The translations under genes and the position numbers were made by a program. From Sphingobium sp. EM0848 (GTDB lineage Bacteria > Pseudomonadota > Alphaproteobacteria > Sphingomonadales > Sphingomonadaceae), in contig NZ_JABXWB010000001.1 of the NCBI RefSeq assembly GCF_013375555.1, positions 930,001 through 994,000 on the forward strand: DNA of 64,000 bases, written 5' to 3'. Shown piece by piece: positions 52,236 to 60,443 of the stretch. Numbering within the stretch: position 1 is the stretch's first letter; each line of letters begins with the position of its first letter. The notes beneath the pieces are model-generated. The model made no database searches. It was not told the origin of the DNA and was given only the letters and a program-made list of their open reading frames with translations.

Positions 52236-52892
52236 TCAATGCATGTCGCTGGCGGACGGCATTTCGCTGTCGATCGTCATCATCATGATGATGAGTTCGG
52301 ATCGCGACTTGATGTTGAGCTTTTGGAAGATGCTGTGCAGGTGGACCTTCACCGTGCCTTCGGTCAGGCTGCACCGGGCCGCGATTTCCCGATTGCGCAG
52401 GCCCGCGCGGATCAGTCCGGCAATCTCCATCTCCCGGTCGGTCAGGGCGGCCAAGGCATTGACCTCATTGGCGGGCGTGGAAATGCTGTGCACCAGCGCC
52501 TGCTCCATCACGAAGGGCGCAATGCTCTTGCTTCCCTTCACTACCTGATCGATGCAGAGCAGCAGTTCATGGGGGTCGCTGTCCTTCAGCACGACGCCGT
52601 CCACGCCCAGCTTGATCGCCTCCAGCGTCTGTTCCGGGCGGATATGGACGGTCATGAAGATGACCGGCACCGTGCTGCCGCTGCTGCGGATGGCAGACAA
52701 TATGGCCAGGCCGCCACCGCCCTTCATGCTGACGTCCAGGATCAGCAGGTCCGGTTCGCCCGATTGCATCCGCTCCAGCGCCTCCTCCACGGATCGCGCG
52801 CAGAACAATATGTCATGGCCGTGCGAGTTCAGGAACTGCGCCATGCCGTCCAGGAAGATCGGGTGATCGTCGACTATCGCAATCTGAGCCAT
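52236..52892 (-). CDS. NarL/FixJ-type response regulator
   Basis: 218 aa from the second ATG (52892), overlapping the kinase stop. Receiver domain with acidic pair IVDDHP, phospho-acceptor Asp53 (LLILDVSM) and a conserved Lys (VLKDSD). The C-terminal LuxR-type HTH has LTDREMEIAGLIRAGLRNREIA and GTVKVHLHSIFQKLNI. Pairs with the adjacent kinase; probable targets are surface genes nearby. Confidence 0.95.
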   Translation of the reverse strand: MAQIAIVDDHPIFLDGMAQFLNSHGHDILFCARSVEEALERMQSGEPDLLILDVSMKGGGGLAILSAIRSSGSTVPVIFMTVHIRPEQTLEAIKLGVDGVVLKDSDPHELLLCIDQVVKGSKSIAPFVMEQALVHSISTPANEVNALAALTDREMEIAGLIRAGLRNREIAARCSLTEGTVKVHLHSIFQKLNIKSRSELIIMMMTIDSEMPSASDMH

Positions 52893-54589
52893 CATATCGT
52901 GGACCTTGGTAAAGTTGTTGGTAGTCTGATCGAAATCAGTGAATTCATGCTTAAATTGTGAAAATAGGCTGTCCCGCCGATTTTACTGAGCCGCTTCATG
53001 ATCGATTGGGACTGAAGTTCGAAATCGCCGGTATAGCTTTCGCGCGGCGCAGGCGTGGAACCGGGATTGTCCTTCAGCGCGATCAGTATTTCATCGTCGA
53101 CCTGCGCGATCGACACGGTGATGTGGCGCGCATTGGCATGTTTGACCGCATTGGCGGCGGCTTCGCGGATCAGGAACTCCACCTCGGTCGCGGTCGCGGC
53201 GGAAACCATCATCGACTTTTCGATCAGATTGGGTCGGCAATCGATCGCCCATTGCAGCGCGATGAAGCGGCAACAACGCTCTGCCTCGACCGCGAGGTCG
53301 ACCGTGGCAAGGGGCGACGTATCGCCATGGCTGAGCAGGCGGCGCAGATGCGTCTGTTCCGCCGTGACGAGTGCTTCCATCGATTCCAGCTCGGAAAGCT
53401 GGTCGGGCACATCGGCGTCGGACAGTTCGTGGATCATCGTCGCCAGCCGGACGCGCAGTGCCGCGAGCGTTTGCAGAACACTGTCATGCAGGTCCCGGCT
53501 CAATGCGTGCCGCGCTTCGGAAAAGGTCTTCCGGCGCCAGGCGAGGAAGAAGAAATGCCGCTCCAGGAACAGGTCTATCCCCTCCTGAATGCGCAGGGCC
53601 CGCAACAGTGCGGCGGGGGACCAGCCATGGCGGGTGCCGACGAATAGCCGTCCGCGCAGTTCGCCCGCCTGGACGTAAAAGCTCATGCCCTGGCCCGGCC
53701 CGAAAAGGCCGAGCAACGCTTCGGTGAGTTGATCCGCCTTTTCATGCCGCAACAGGCCCTGACGGCCGCGCAGGAGCAGGTTGGCCGATTGCGTGGAATA
53801 GAGGAAGGGCGCTTCCCGGGGCGTGACGCCCATCAGCTTGTCGACTTGCGCGGAAGGCAGGGGCACCCGGCCTATTCCGTCCGCATTGGACAGTTCGCAA
53901 TGAACGTCCTCATCGTCCGTTTCTTCCCAGACAAAGGCGCAATAGCGGGCGTTCATCAGGGAGGAGACCTGCTCCACGATGAATTGCGCCAGCGATTTCT
54001 GGAAGGACAGGCCGACAGCTTGCAGCCGTTCGGACCAGGTGATGAGCCGGGCTTCCAGGATCGACGCGCTGAGCAGCGACGCCGCGATCACGCAGCCGAG
54101 CAGGACGGTGAGTCCGTCTATCGCTGGATCGGCCGCCCGGACATGGAGGACCGTATAATGTCCGCGCAGGAGAAAGGCGATCGCCAGAAAGGCGCCCAGG
54201 ATGATGAGCGCGTTCCGGCCGAAGCGGTCGGACGCCGACCATGCGACGAAGAACAGCCCGCCCATCGCGGCGTTTTCCAGTGGTGGGCAGATAATGATGG
54301 CCGCCAGAAAGACCAGCAGGTCTATGAACAGGAAAATGGGCCGAAGGAACAGGCCGAGCGGAGGCGTCAGCAGCGGCTGGGCAATGTTGACGAGCGCCCA
54401 GGCCCCGATTGCCGTTTTCAGCAGTATGATATGCGAAAAAGAGAGCGAGCCGCCGAAAAGGGCGTCGGTCTGCCAGATGGCGGCAACGGAAAAGGCGACG
54501 CGGGATATGGCGAAACCCAGCGTCGGCGAGCGACCTAACCAAAGCACCAGGCGATCCATCATGGAGGACGCCCCGTCTATCCGATGCAT
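52892..54589 (-). CDS. Membrane sensor histidine kinase (HisKA_3)
   Basis: 565 aa from ATG 54589; the in-frame ATG at 54562 is an alternative and the longer reading from 54784 is unlikely. Five to six membrane helices within residues 15-180, a GAF-like sensor region, then the dimerisation motif LSRDLHDSVLQTLAALRVRL with His368 and a HATPase domain (N-box REAAANAVKHAN). Overlaps the response regulator by 1 base. Similar design to the kinase at 35152. Confidence 0.9.
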   Translation of the reverse strand: MHRIDGASSMMDRLVLWLGRSPTLGFAISRVAFSVAAIWQTDALFGGSLSFSHIILLKTAIGAWALVNIAQPLLTPPLGLFLRPIFLFIDLLVFLAAIIICPPLENAAMGGLFFVAWSASDRFGRNALIILGAFLAIAFLLRGHYTVLHVRAADPAIDGLTVLLGCVIAASLLSASILEARLITWSERLQAVGLSFQKSLAQFIVEQVSSLMNARYCAFVWEETDDEDVHCELSNADGIGRVPLPSAQVDKLMGVTPREAPFLYSTQSANLLLRGRQGLLRHEKADQLTEALLGLFGPGQGMSFYVQAGELRGRLFVGTRHGWSPAALLRALRIQEGIDLFLERHFFFLAWRRKTFSEARHALSRDLHDSVLQTLAALRVRLATMIHELSDADVPDQLSELESMEALVTAEQTHLRRLLSHGDTSPLATVDLAVEAERCCRFIALQWAIDCRPNLIEKSMMVSAATATEVEFLIREAAANAVKHANARHITVSIAQVDDEILIALKDNPGSTPAPRESYTGDFELQSQSIMKRLSKIGGTAYFHNLSMNSLISIRLPTTLPRSTI

Positions 54590-54703
54590 GGTGAAATTTG
54601 TCCCCCCGACATACTCCACAACACAAGTTTGCGCATGTGACTGAAGGAAAAGCAACCGATATTGGAGCCACGGGAAAGGATCGTCCTCAAATATGCACGA
54701 TTT

Positions 54704-54731
54704 CGGGACAGGTCGGGACAGGTCGGGACAG
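54704..54731. repeat. 10-bp tandem repeat upstream of recO
   Basis: CGGGACAGGT repeated 2.8 times (54704, 54714, 54724). A one-helical-turn period in the short gap between the divergent kinase gene and recO. Such short tandem repeats can vary in copy number; effect unknown. Confidence 0.6.
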
Positions 54732-54767
54732 ATGGCGCTTCTGCCCGGTGGCCTGTAAGGAGGGCGG

Positions 54768-55502
54768 ATGGCGACGCTGATCACCCCGGCCTTTGTCTGT
54801 GCCCTGCGCGGCCATGGGGAACATGGCGCGATTGCGCGGTTGCTGACGCCGGATCATGGGCTGATCGCGGGCTATGTGCGGGGTGGGCGGTCTCGGGCGC
54901 TGCGGCCGGTGCTGGTGCCCGGCAATGCCGTCAAGGCGGAGTTTCGGGCGCGGACGGAGGAGCAACTGGCCGGGCTGACCGTGGAACTGGAGCACAGCCG
55001 CGCACCGTTGCTGGCTGAACCTTTGCCCGCCGCCGCCATCGATTGGGTTTGTGCGCTGACGGCGGCTGCCCTGCCGGAGGGGACGCCCTATCCGACGCTT
55101 TACCAAGCGCTGGATGGCGTGTTGGGCGCGGTGGAGGCGGCCCCGGCGGCAAGGGGATGGGCGGTGGCGCTGATCCGCTATGAACTGCTGCTGCTGGCGG
55201 AGCTTGGCTTCGGGCTGGACCTGACCCGTTGCGCTGCGACGGGCGGGCAGGAGGATCTGGCCTTTGTCAGCCCACGCAGCGCGGCGGCGGTGAGCCGGGC
55301 TGGGGCCTTGGGGTATGAGAAGCTGCTGTTGCCCTTGCCCGCCTTTCTGTTGGAGGGCGGGACGGGGGACTGGCCAGCCATCCTTGACGGTTTGCGTCTG
55401 ACAGGCTTCTTCATCGAGCGGTCGGTACTGACAGACTGGCGCGCACAAATCCTCCCCTCGCGCGAGCGGCTGGTGGATCGGCTGAAAAGAGCGGTTGCCT
55501 AA
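54768..55502 (+). CDS. recO: DNA repair protein RecO
   Basis: 244 aa with AAGGAGGGCG upstream. N-terminal OB fold ([20 protein letters not shown], then [18 protein letters not shown]) and a helical C-terminus ([21 protein letters not shown]). Mediates RecA loading and strand annealing in the RecFOR pathway. The zinc-binding cysteines of some RecO proteins are absent. Confidence 0.94.
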   Translation: MATLITPAFVCALRGHGEHGAIARLLTPDHGLIAGYVRGGRSRALRPVLVPGNAVKAEFRARTEEQLAGLTVELEHSRAPLLAEPLPAAAIDWVCALTAAALPEGTPYPTLYQALDGVLGAVEAAPAARGWAVALIRYELLLLAELGFGLDLTRCAATGGQEDLAFVSPRSAAAVSRAGALGYEKLLLPLPAFLLEGGTGDWPAILDGLRLTGFFIERSVLTDWRAQILPSRERLVDRLKRAVA

Positions 55503-55551
55503 GCGGGTGGGGCTTCATAAGGGGCAGCCACGAGATTGAAGGAGTTGCCCC

Positions 55552-56598
55552 ATGTTGATCGCCCTGTTCCCCGGAGATGGTATCGGTCCCGAAATCGTCG
55601 CTCAGGCGAAGCGTGTGCTCGATGCGTTAGCAATTCCCGGCCTGACCTATGAAGAAGGTCTGGTGGGCGGGGCGGCCTATAAGGCAGTCGGTCATCCGCT
55701 GCCGCCCGAGACGCTGGATCTTGCGAAGCGCGCCGATGCGATCCTGTTCGGCGCGGTGGGCGATCCGGACTGCGACTCGCTGGAGCGCCACCTGCGTCCC
55801 GAACAGGCGATTCTGGGCCTGCGCAAGGAACTGGGCCTGTTCTCCAACCTCCGCCCGGCGAAGGTCTTCCCGGAACTGGCCGACGCCTCCGCGCTCAAGC
55901 ATGAGGTGGCGAGCGCCATCGACCTGCTGATCGTGCGCGAAACCAATGGCGACGTCTATTTCGGTGAAAAGGGCATGCGCAAGACGCCGGAAGGCCTGCG
56001 CGAAGGCTATGACATCATGTCCTATAACGAAGAGCAGGTGCGCAAGATCGCGCATCAGGGTTTCCAGGCGGCGCGTGCGCGTCGGGGCAAGCTCTGCTCG
56101 GTGGACAAGGCCAATGTGCTGGAAACCAGCCAGCTCTGGCGCGATGTGGTGATTGAGGTGTCGGCGGATTATCCCGACGTTGCGCTGAGCCACATGTATG
56201 TCGACAATGCCGCCATGCAGCTGGTGCGCAATCCCGGTCAGTTCGACGTGATCGTTACCGGCAATATGTTCGGTGACATCCTTTCCGATCAGGCGAGCAT
56301 GTGTGTCGGGTCCATCGGCATGCTGGCGTCGGCGACGCTCAACGACAGCAATCAGGGGCTTTACGAGCCGATCCATGGCTCCGCGCCTGACATTGCCGGG
56401 CAGGGCAAGGCCAATCCGCTGGCAACGGTCCTGTCGGCAGGAATGATGCTGCGTTACTCGCTGGGTCTGCCGGAACAGGCCGACCGCATCGAGGCCGCCG
56501 TTGCCAAGGCGCTCGCCAATGGCGCGCGCAGCTTCGATCTGGGCGGCACGATGAGCACGGTCGAAATGGGCGATGCCGTGCTGGCGGCGCTCAACTGA
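55552..56598 (+). CDS. leuB: 3-isopropylmalate dehydrogenase
   Basis: 348 aa, AAGGAG upstream. Metal-dependent decarboxylating dehydrogenase of leucine synthesis. GDGIGPEIV at the start, [60 protein letters not shown] and [13 protein letters not shown] (metal-binding aspartates), [14 protein letters not shown]. Confidence 0.97.
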   Translation: MLIALFPGDGIGPEIVAQAKRVLDALAIPGLTYEEGLVGGAAYKAVGHPLPPETLDLAKRADAILFGAVGDPDCDSLERHLRPEQAILGLRKELGLFSNLRPAKVFPELADASALKHEVASAIDLLIVRETNGDVYFGEKGMRKTPEGLREGYDIMSYNEEQVRKIAHQGFQAARARRGKLCSVDKANVLETSQLWRDVVIEVSADYPDVALSHMYVDNAAMQLVRNPGQFDVIVTGNMFGDILSDQASMCVGSIGMLASATLNDSNQGLYEPIHGSAPDIAGQGKANPLATVLSAGMMLRYSLGLPEQADRIEAAVAKALANGARSFDLGGTMSTVEMGDAVLAALN

Positions 56599-56622
56599 GG
56601 CCAGAAATCCAAGGGTGTTACG

Positions 56623-57831
56623 ATGAAGCGCAAGAGCGGGCAGAACCCGGAAATCACCAAGCACTGGCGCCCGGCCACATTGGCGGTGCGCGGCGGCAGC
56701 GCGCGCAGCGAATGGGGGGAAACCTCCGAAGCGCTGTTCCTGACCAGCGGCTATAGCTACGACCGGGCGGAAGACGCCGCGATGCGCTTCGCGGGCGAGC
56801 AGCAGGGCATGACCTACAGCCGCCTTCAGAACCCGACGGTGGAGATGCTGGAAAAGCGCATCGCCCTGCTGGAAGGCGCTGAGGCGTGCCGCTCGACCGC
56901 GACCGGCATGGCGGCGATGACGGCGGCTTTGCTCTGCCAGCTTTCGGCAGGCGACCATGTGGTGGCGGGCAAGGCGCTGTTCGGCTCCTGCCGCTGGCTG
57001 ACCGACACGCTGCTGCCCAAATTCGGGATCGAGACGACCACTGTCGACGCGACCGACAACGCAGCCTGGGAAGCGGCGATCAGGCCCAACACCAAGGTCT
57101 TCTTCTTCGAAACGCCCGCCAATCCGACCATGGACGTGGCGGACATGGCCGCGATCTGCGGCATCGCCAGGGCGCATGGTGTCACCAGTGTCGTCGACAA
57201 TGCCTTTGCGACCCCCGCGCTCCAGCGGCCGATGGAGTTCGGCGCGGACGTGGTGGCCTATAGCGCGACCAAGATGATGGACGGGCAGGGCCGCGTGCTT
57301 GCGGGCGCGATCTGCGGTACGGAAGAGTTCATCATCAACACGCTGCTGCCCTTCCACCGCAACACCGGGCCGACGCTCAGCGCCTTCAACGCCTGGGTGG
57401 TGCTGAAGGGGCTGGAGACGCTCGACCTGCGCATCCGCCGCCAGAGCGAGAATGCGCTGAAGGTGGCGAAATTCCTCGAAGGCCGGGTGGCGAAGGTGCT
57501 TTATCCGGGCCTTGAAAGCCATCCGCAGCACGCTCTTGCGATGAAGCAGATGGCAATGACCGGTCCCATCTTCTCGCTCTATGTCGGCGGTGGCCGGGCG
57601 GAGGCGCATGGCCTGCTCAACGGCCTCGAACTGGTTGATATCAGCAACAATATCGGCGACTCGCGCTCGCTGATGACGCATCCGGCTTCCACCACCCATT
57701 ATGGCATGGCGGAAGCGGCACGGCTGGAAGTCGGCATCACCGAGGACATGCTGCGCCTCAATGTCGGCCTGGAAGACCCGGACGATGTGATCGAGGATCT
57801 CGATCGCGCGCTCAGGTCGATAGGCCGTTGA
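56623..57831 (+). CDS. metZ: O-succinylhomoserine sulfhydrylase (MetZ), PLP enzyme
   Basis: 402 aa. Cys/Met-metabolism PLP fold: AEDAAMRFAGEQQGMTYSRL, NPTVEMLEKRIALLEGAE, VVDNAFATPALQRP and the Schiff-base Lys217 in YSATKMMDGQGR; tail TTHYGMAEAARLEVGI. Makes homocysteine from O-succinylhomoserine and sulfide. Adjacent to leuB. Confidence 0.94.
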   Translation: MKRKSGQNPEITKHWRPATLAVRGGSARSEWGETSEALFLTSGYSYDRAEDAAMRFAGEQQGMTYSRLQNPTVEMLEKRIALLEGAEACRSTATGMAAMTAALLCQLSAGDHVVAGKALFGSCRWLTDTLLPKFGIETTTVDATDNAAWEAAIRPNTKVFFFETPANPTMDVADMAAICGIARAHGVTSVVDNAFATPALQRPMEFGADVVAYSATKMMDGQGRVLAGAICGTEEFIINTLLPFHRNTGPTLSAFNAWVVLKGLETLDLRIRRQSENALKVAKFLEGRVAKVLYPGLESHPQHALAMKQMAMTGPIFSLYVGGGRAEAHGLLNGLELVDISNNIGDSRSLMTHPASTTHYGMAEAARLEVGITEDMLRLNVGLEDPDDVIEDLDRALRSIGR

Positions 57832-57864
57832 CGGGACAGGGGTGAAAGGCGCATTTCTTAACCT

Positions 57865-58263
57865 GTGAACGCACTTTTCCCCTTCCACGCGACCACGCGC
57901 GACATCAACGTGCATGTGGCTGTCACCTTCCTGCCGGAACAGTCGGAACCGGACCGGGGCCGATGGTTCTGGGCCTATCATATCCGCATAGAGAATGACG
58001 GGGACCAGCCGGTGCAATTGCTGACCCGTCACTGGATCATTACCGATGGGCGGGGGACGCAGCATCGGGTTGACGGAGATGGCGTGGTGGGTGAACAGCC
58101 AGTGGTGCAGCCGGGCAAAAGCTATGACTATGTGTCGGGCTGCCCGCTCAATACGCCGACGGGGTCGATGAAAGGCCATTATCATATGATCGGCGCAAGC
58201 GGTGAGACGTTCGACATCGCCATTCCCCATTTCGCGCTGATCGCACCGGCGGTGGCTGAATGA
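57865..58263 (+). CDS. apaG: ApaG protein (GTG start)
   Basis: 132 aa from GTG 57865. FPFHATTRDINVHVAVTFLPEQ, WAYHIRIENDGDQPVQLLTR, HWIITDGRG, QPVVQPGKSYDYVSGCPLNT and MKGHYHM are ApaG hallmarks. A beta-sandwich FN3-like fold; role unclear (once linked to Co/Mg resistance). Overlaps the LysR gene by 4 bases. Confidence 0.95.
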   Translation: MNALFPFHATTRDINVHVAVTFLPEQSEPDRGRWFWAYHIRIENDGDQPVQLLTRHWIITDGRGTQHRVDGDGVVGEQPVVQPGKSYDYVSGCPLNTPTGSMKGHYHMIGASGETFDIAIPHFALIAPAVAE

Positions 58264-59051
58264 AGCGTACCCATTTGCCGCTGAACGGCCTGCGCGTGCT
58301 GGATGCGGCCGCGCGGCACCTGTCCTTCACCCGTGCGGCGGACGAGTTGGCGGTGACGCCCGCTGCCGTGGGGCAACAAATCCGCGCGCTCGAAGACCTG
58401 CTCGGTGTCGTCCTGTTCCGTCGCACGCCCAAGGGACTGGAACTGACTCCTGAAACGGAGGCGGGCCTTGCCGCCCTGCGCGCCGGTTTTCTGGAGTTTG
58501 AGGAAGCGGTGCGCGCCATGCAGGCGGGCCAGTCCAGTTCCTCGCTCACCATTGCCGCCCCGCGCGACATCACGGCCAAATGGCTCCAGCCGCGGCTGGC
58601 GGGTTACGCAACCAGCCAGCCTGACCTCAAATTCGCACTGGTCGCGGCGGATGAGGTGCTGGATTTCACGGAAGCCAATCTGGACCTTGCCCTGCGGCTG
58701 GCCGAGGGGCCGGGCGAGAATGAAGGGATCAAGCTGGGCGAGGCGGCCTTCGTCACCATCGCGGCAGCCGAAGGCGGTCCCGATCATCGGATTGAATGGC
58801 CCGGTTGCCCCAAGGGTGACATGCCCGCGACGATCCGCGTCGCCGATGCGGGGCTGGCGATCGAGGCGGCGGCCAACGGTTTCGGCCATGCCTGCGTACC
58901 CCTGCTGCTCGCGGAGGCGGACATTGCGGCGGGCCGGGTCAAGCAGCTTGGGGATGTGGCGCCGTCGCCGCTGGCCTATTGGCTGATCGCGCCCCTGCCG
59001 CAATGGCGGCAAAAGAAGGTCAAGGCACTGGTCGAGGCCTTGACCGGATAA
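58260..59051 (+). CDS. LysR family regulator (GcvA-like)
   Basis: 263 aa; starts in the apaG stop (ATGA). HTH with LPLNGLRVLDAAARHLSFTR and VTPAAVGQQIRALEDLLG, typical of GcvA/AmpR-type LysR proteins; the effector domain is shorter than usual (about 170 aa). Co-transcribed with apaG; targets unknown. Confidence 0.9.
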   Translation: MKRTHLPLNGLRVLDAAARHLSFTRAADELAVTPAAVGQQIRALEDLLGVVLFRRTPKGLELTPETEAGLAALRAGFLEFEEAVRAMQAGQSSSSLTIAAPRDITAKWLQPRLAGYATSQPDLKFALVAADEVLDFTEANLDLALRLAEGPGENEGIKLGEAAFVTIAAAEGGPDHRIEWPGCPKGDMPATIRVADAGLAIEAAANGFGHACVPLLLAEADIAAGRVKQLGDVAPSPLAYWLIAPLPQWRQKKVKALVEALTG

Positions 59052-59126
59052 GGAGGCGCTGGCCGGATAGAGCCGTCGCCTTTTATTAAGCCTCTTGCGG
59101 CATCATGGCGGCAAAAGGAATGCGAT

Positions 59127-59756
59127 ATGGCCTTCTGCGGCGATAGGAGAAAATGGGCATCGGCGGCCGGATTGCTGCTGTGCATGGCGCCGCCATTGCG
59201 GGCGCAGGCGCCCTATGTGCCCGACGTGACCGAAGCGCGGGAGGCGGAGTGGCGTAAACTGGCGGCGGCGTCGCAGGCGGCCTATGCGGCGGGCAAGGCA
59301 GCGGACGGGGTTGACGAAGCGCGCAAGGCGCTGGCCCTGGCGGATGAGCTGTTCGGCGTAGATGACCCGCGATCGCTGATTTCCGCCAATGATCTTGCGT
59401 TGCAACTGGATTCGGCAGGTCGTTTCCGGGGAGCGGAAAGCCTGTTCCGGCGCGTATTCGACAGCTATTTGCGGACGCGGGGAGAGGATGACCCCAATAC
59501 GCAGTTGGCGGTCGAAAATCTGGTCGATTTCTACATGGCCCGCAAACGCTATGACGCGGCAGGGCCGCTGGCCGACTATGCGCTCTCCACTTTTCGCCGG
59601 ACCACCGGAACGGCAAGCGACCGCAGCCGACGGATGGAACGAATCATCGCCGCCATGCCAGGGGCCCAGATGGAGAAATCCACAGTTACGCCTTCTGAAA
59701 TTGTGGAAAAAATGTCGATGACCACAAAAGATGAGGCAGCACCCGTTCAGCCCTGA
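59127..59756 (+). CDS. Secreted TPR-like protein
   Basis: 209 aa, signal peptide ending PPLRAQA near residue 28. Two TPR-like helical repeats (AGKAADGVDEARKALALADEL and AGRFRGAESLFRRVFDSYL). No specific family recognised. Monocistronic; probably a periplasmic scaffold. Confidence 0.8.
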   Translation: MAFCGDRRKWASAAGLLLCMAPPLRAQAPYVPDVTEAREAEWRKLAAASQAAYAAGKAADGVDEARKALALADELFGVDDPRSLISANDLALQLDSAGRFRGAESLFRRVFDSYLRTRGEDDPNTQLAVENLVDFYMARKRYDAAGPLADYALSTFRRTTGTASDRSRRMERIIAAMPGAQMEKSTVTPSEIVEKMSMTTKDEAAPVQP

Positions 59757-59801
59757 ACGGCGGATTTCCGATCGTTGCGGCCAGGTAACGGGAAATGGTC
59801 A

Positions 59802-59816
59802 ACCTACGATATAGGT
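59802..59816. promoter_or_regulatory. Inverted repeat ACCTA-N5-TAGGT
   Basis: Five-base arms ACCTA (59802-59806) and TAGGT (59812-59816) just upstream of the putative promoter of the structured RNA. Candidate operator. Confidence 0.3.
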
Positions 59817-59861
59817 CGTCGGTTCAATTGAGAAAAAAATCTTTATCGCTATCCCGATTCT

Positions 59862-59998
59862 GGCCGGGGGCATTGATTTTCCATAGCTTATCGCCAGTCA
59901 CAGGCCGACTGGACGAAGCCGGGAAAGGCTCCGCACGCACGATAAGCCTATGGGTCGCAATTGGAGGGGCGGCCGGCTGAAAAGCCGGTCGCCCTTTT
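59862..59998 (+). ncRNA. Candidate structured RNA with intrinsic terminator
   Basis: A long outer stem pairs CCATAGCTTATCG (59881-59893) with CGATAAGCCTATGG (59940-59953), with one bulge. It encloses hairpin CCAGTC-N7-GACTGG (59894-59912) and a small AGCC-GGGAAA-GGCT hairpin (59917-59930), making a three-way junction. A 12-bp terminator follows. A weak promoter (TTGAGA 59828-59833, N16, TATCCC) predicts a start near 59862. It lies alone in a 687-base gap. Known family not recognised; it could be an sRNA or a terminating riboswitch. Confidence 0.55.
59967..59998 (+). terminator. Rho-independent terminator of the structured RNA
   Basis: GGGCGGCCGGCT pairs with AGCCGGTCGCCC across a GAAA loop (one G-U), followed by TTTT. 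Confidence 0.85.
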
Positions 59999-60443
59999 CC
60001 TTGGCCGCATCTGGGATGAGCCGCCCGACCGGCAGGGCGAGTCGTTCCGGCCTTAGCTATGGATATTAACCATGACTCGATGCGGGCATAGGCGGCAGGA
60101 TATAGATTTGGCGAAAAATCTATATCTTTAGTAATAGTCCTTAAGTAATTTTTCGGCTCTTATCGCATTAAAATGGTTAACAAAAGTTGAATCTGCGTGA
60201 CTCATTTTACGAGCGCTGAATAAGATGAGGGCAGGGTCAGTAAAAAGATAAAAGCAAATGGTTAATCCGGGGCGGCAGTGGACTTGGCAAGAGTCCTGCC
60301 GGCGGGAGATCGTTGGCAAAGGGCATTGGCTGATCCGCTGATTGCCACAATGTCTGAAGAGGTTCAGTTCCGCGTGCGACGACGCATTCGGGGCGCGGCC
60401 TTTCACGCGCTCTTCCTATGCCCCTGCAGACTGGGGATGGATA
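59999..60443. other. AT-rich leader region of the giant adhesin gene
   Basis: 445 bases without a convincing ORF. It carries CtrA-like octamers at 60066-60073 (plus) and 60173-60180 (minus), a GANTC site at 60075-60079, and a strong AT-rich inverted repeat (60099-60126). Probably the promoter region of the adhesin. Confidence 0.55.
60099..60126. promoter_or_regulatory. 11-bp perfect inverted repeat, candidate operator
   Basis: GATATAGATTT (60099-60109) and AAATCTATATC (60116-60126) with a 6-base spacer. AT-rich, about 320 bases before the adhesin start. Could be a regulator site or an AT-rich hairpin. Confidence 0.5.

Noticed and set aside
55627..58230. 867-codon minus-strand ORF opposite leuB, metZ and apaG
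   Set aside because: Spans three well-recognised genes in antisense; a GC-rich frame artefact.
59881..59998. Cyclic-di-GMP (GEMM-I) riboswitch before the adhesin
   Set aside because: The GAAA tetraloop-receptor pair and the conserved GEMM core around the first stem are missing; only a superficial GGACG-AAGCC resemblance remains.
60128..60406. 92-codon minus-strand ORF and 63-codon plus ORF (60278-60469) in the adhesin leader
   Set aside because: No ribosome binding site, no family features, and AT-rich regulatory composition.
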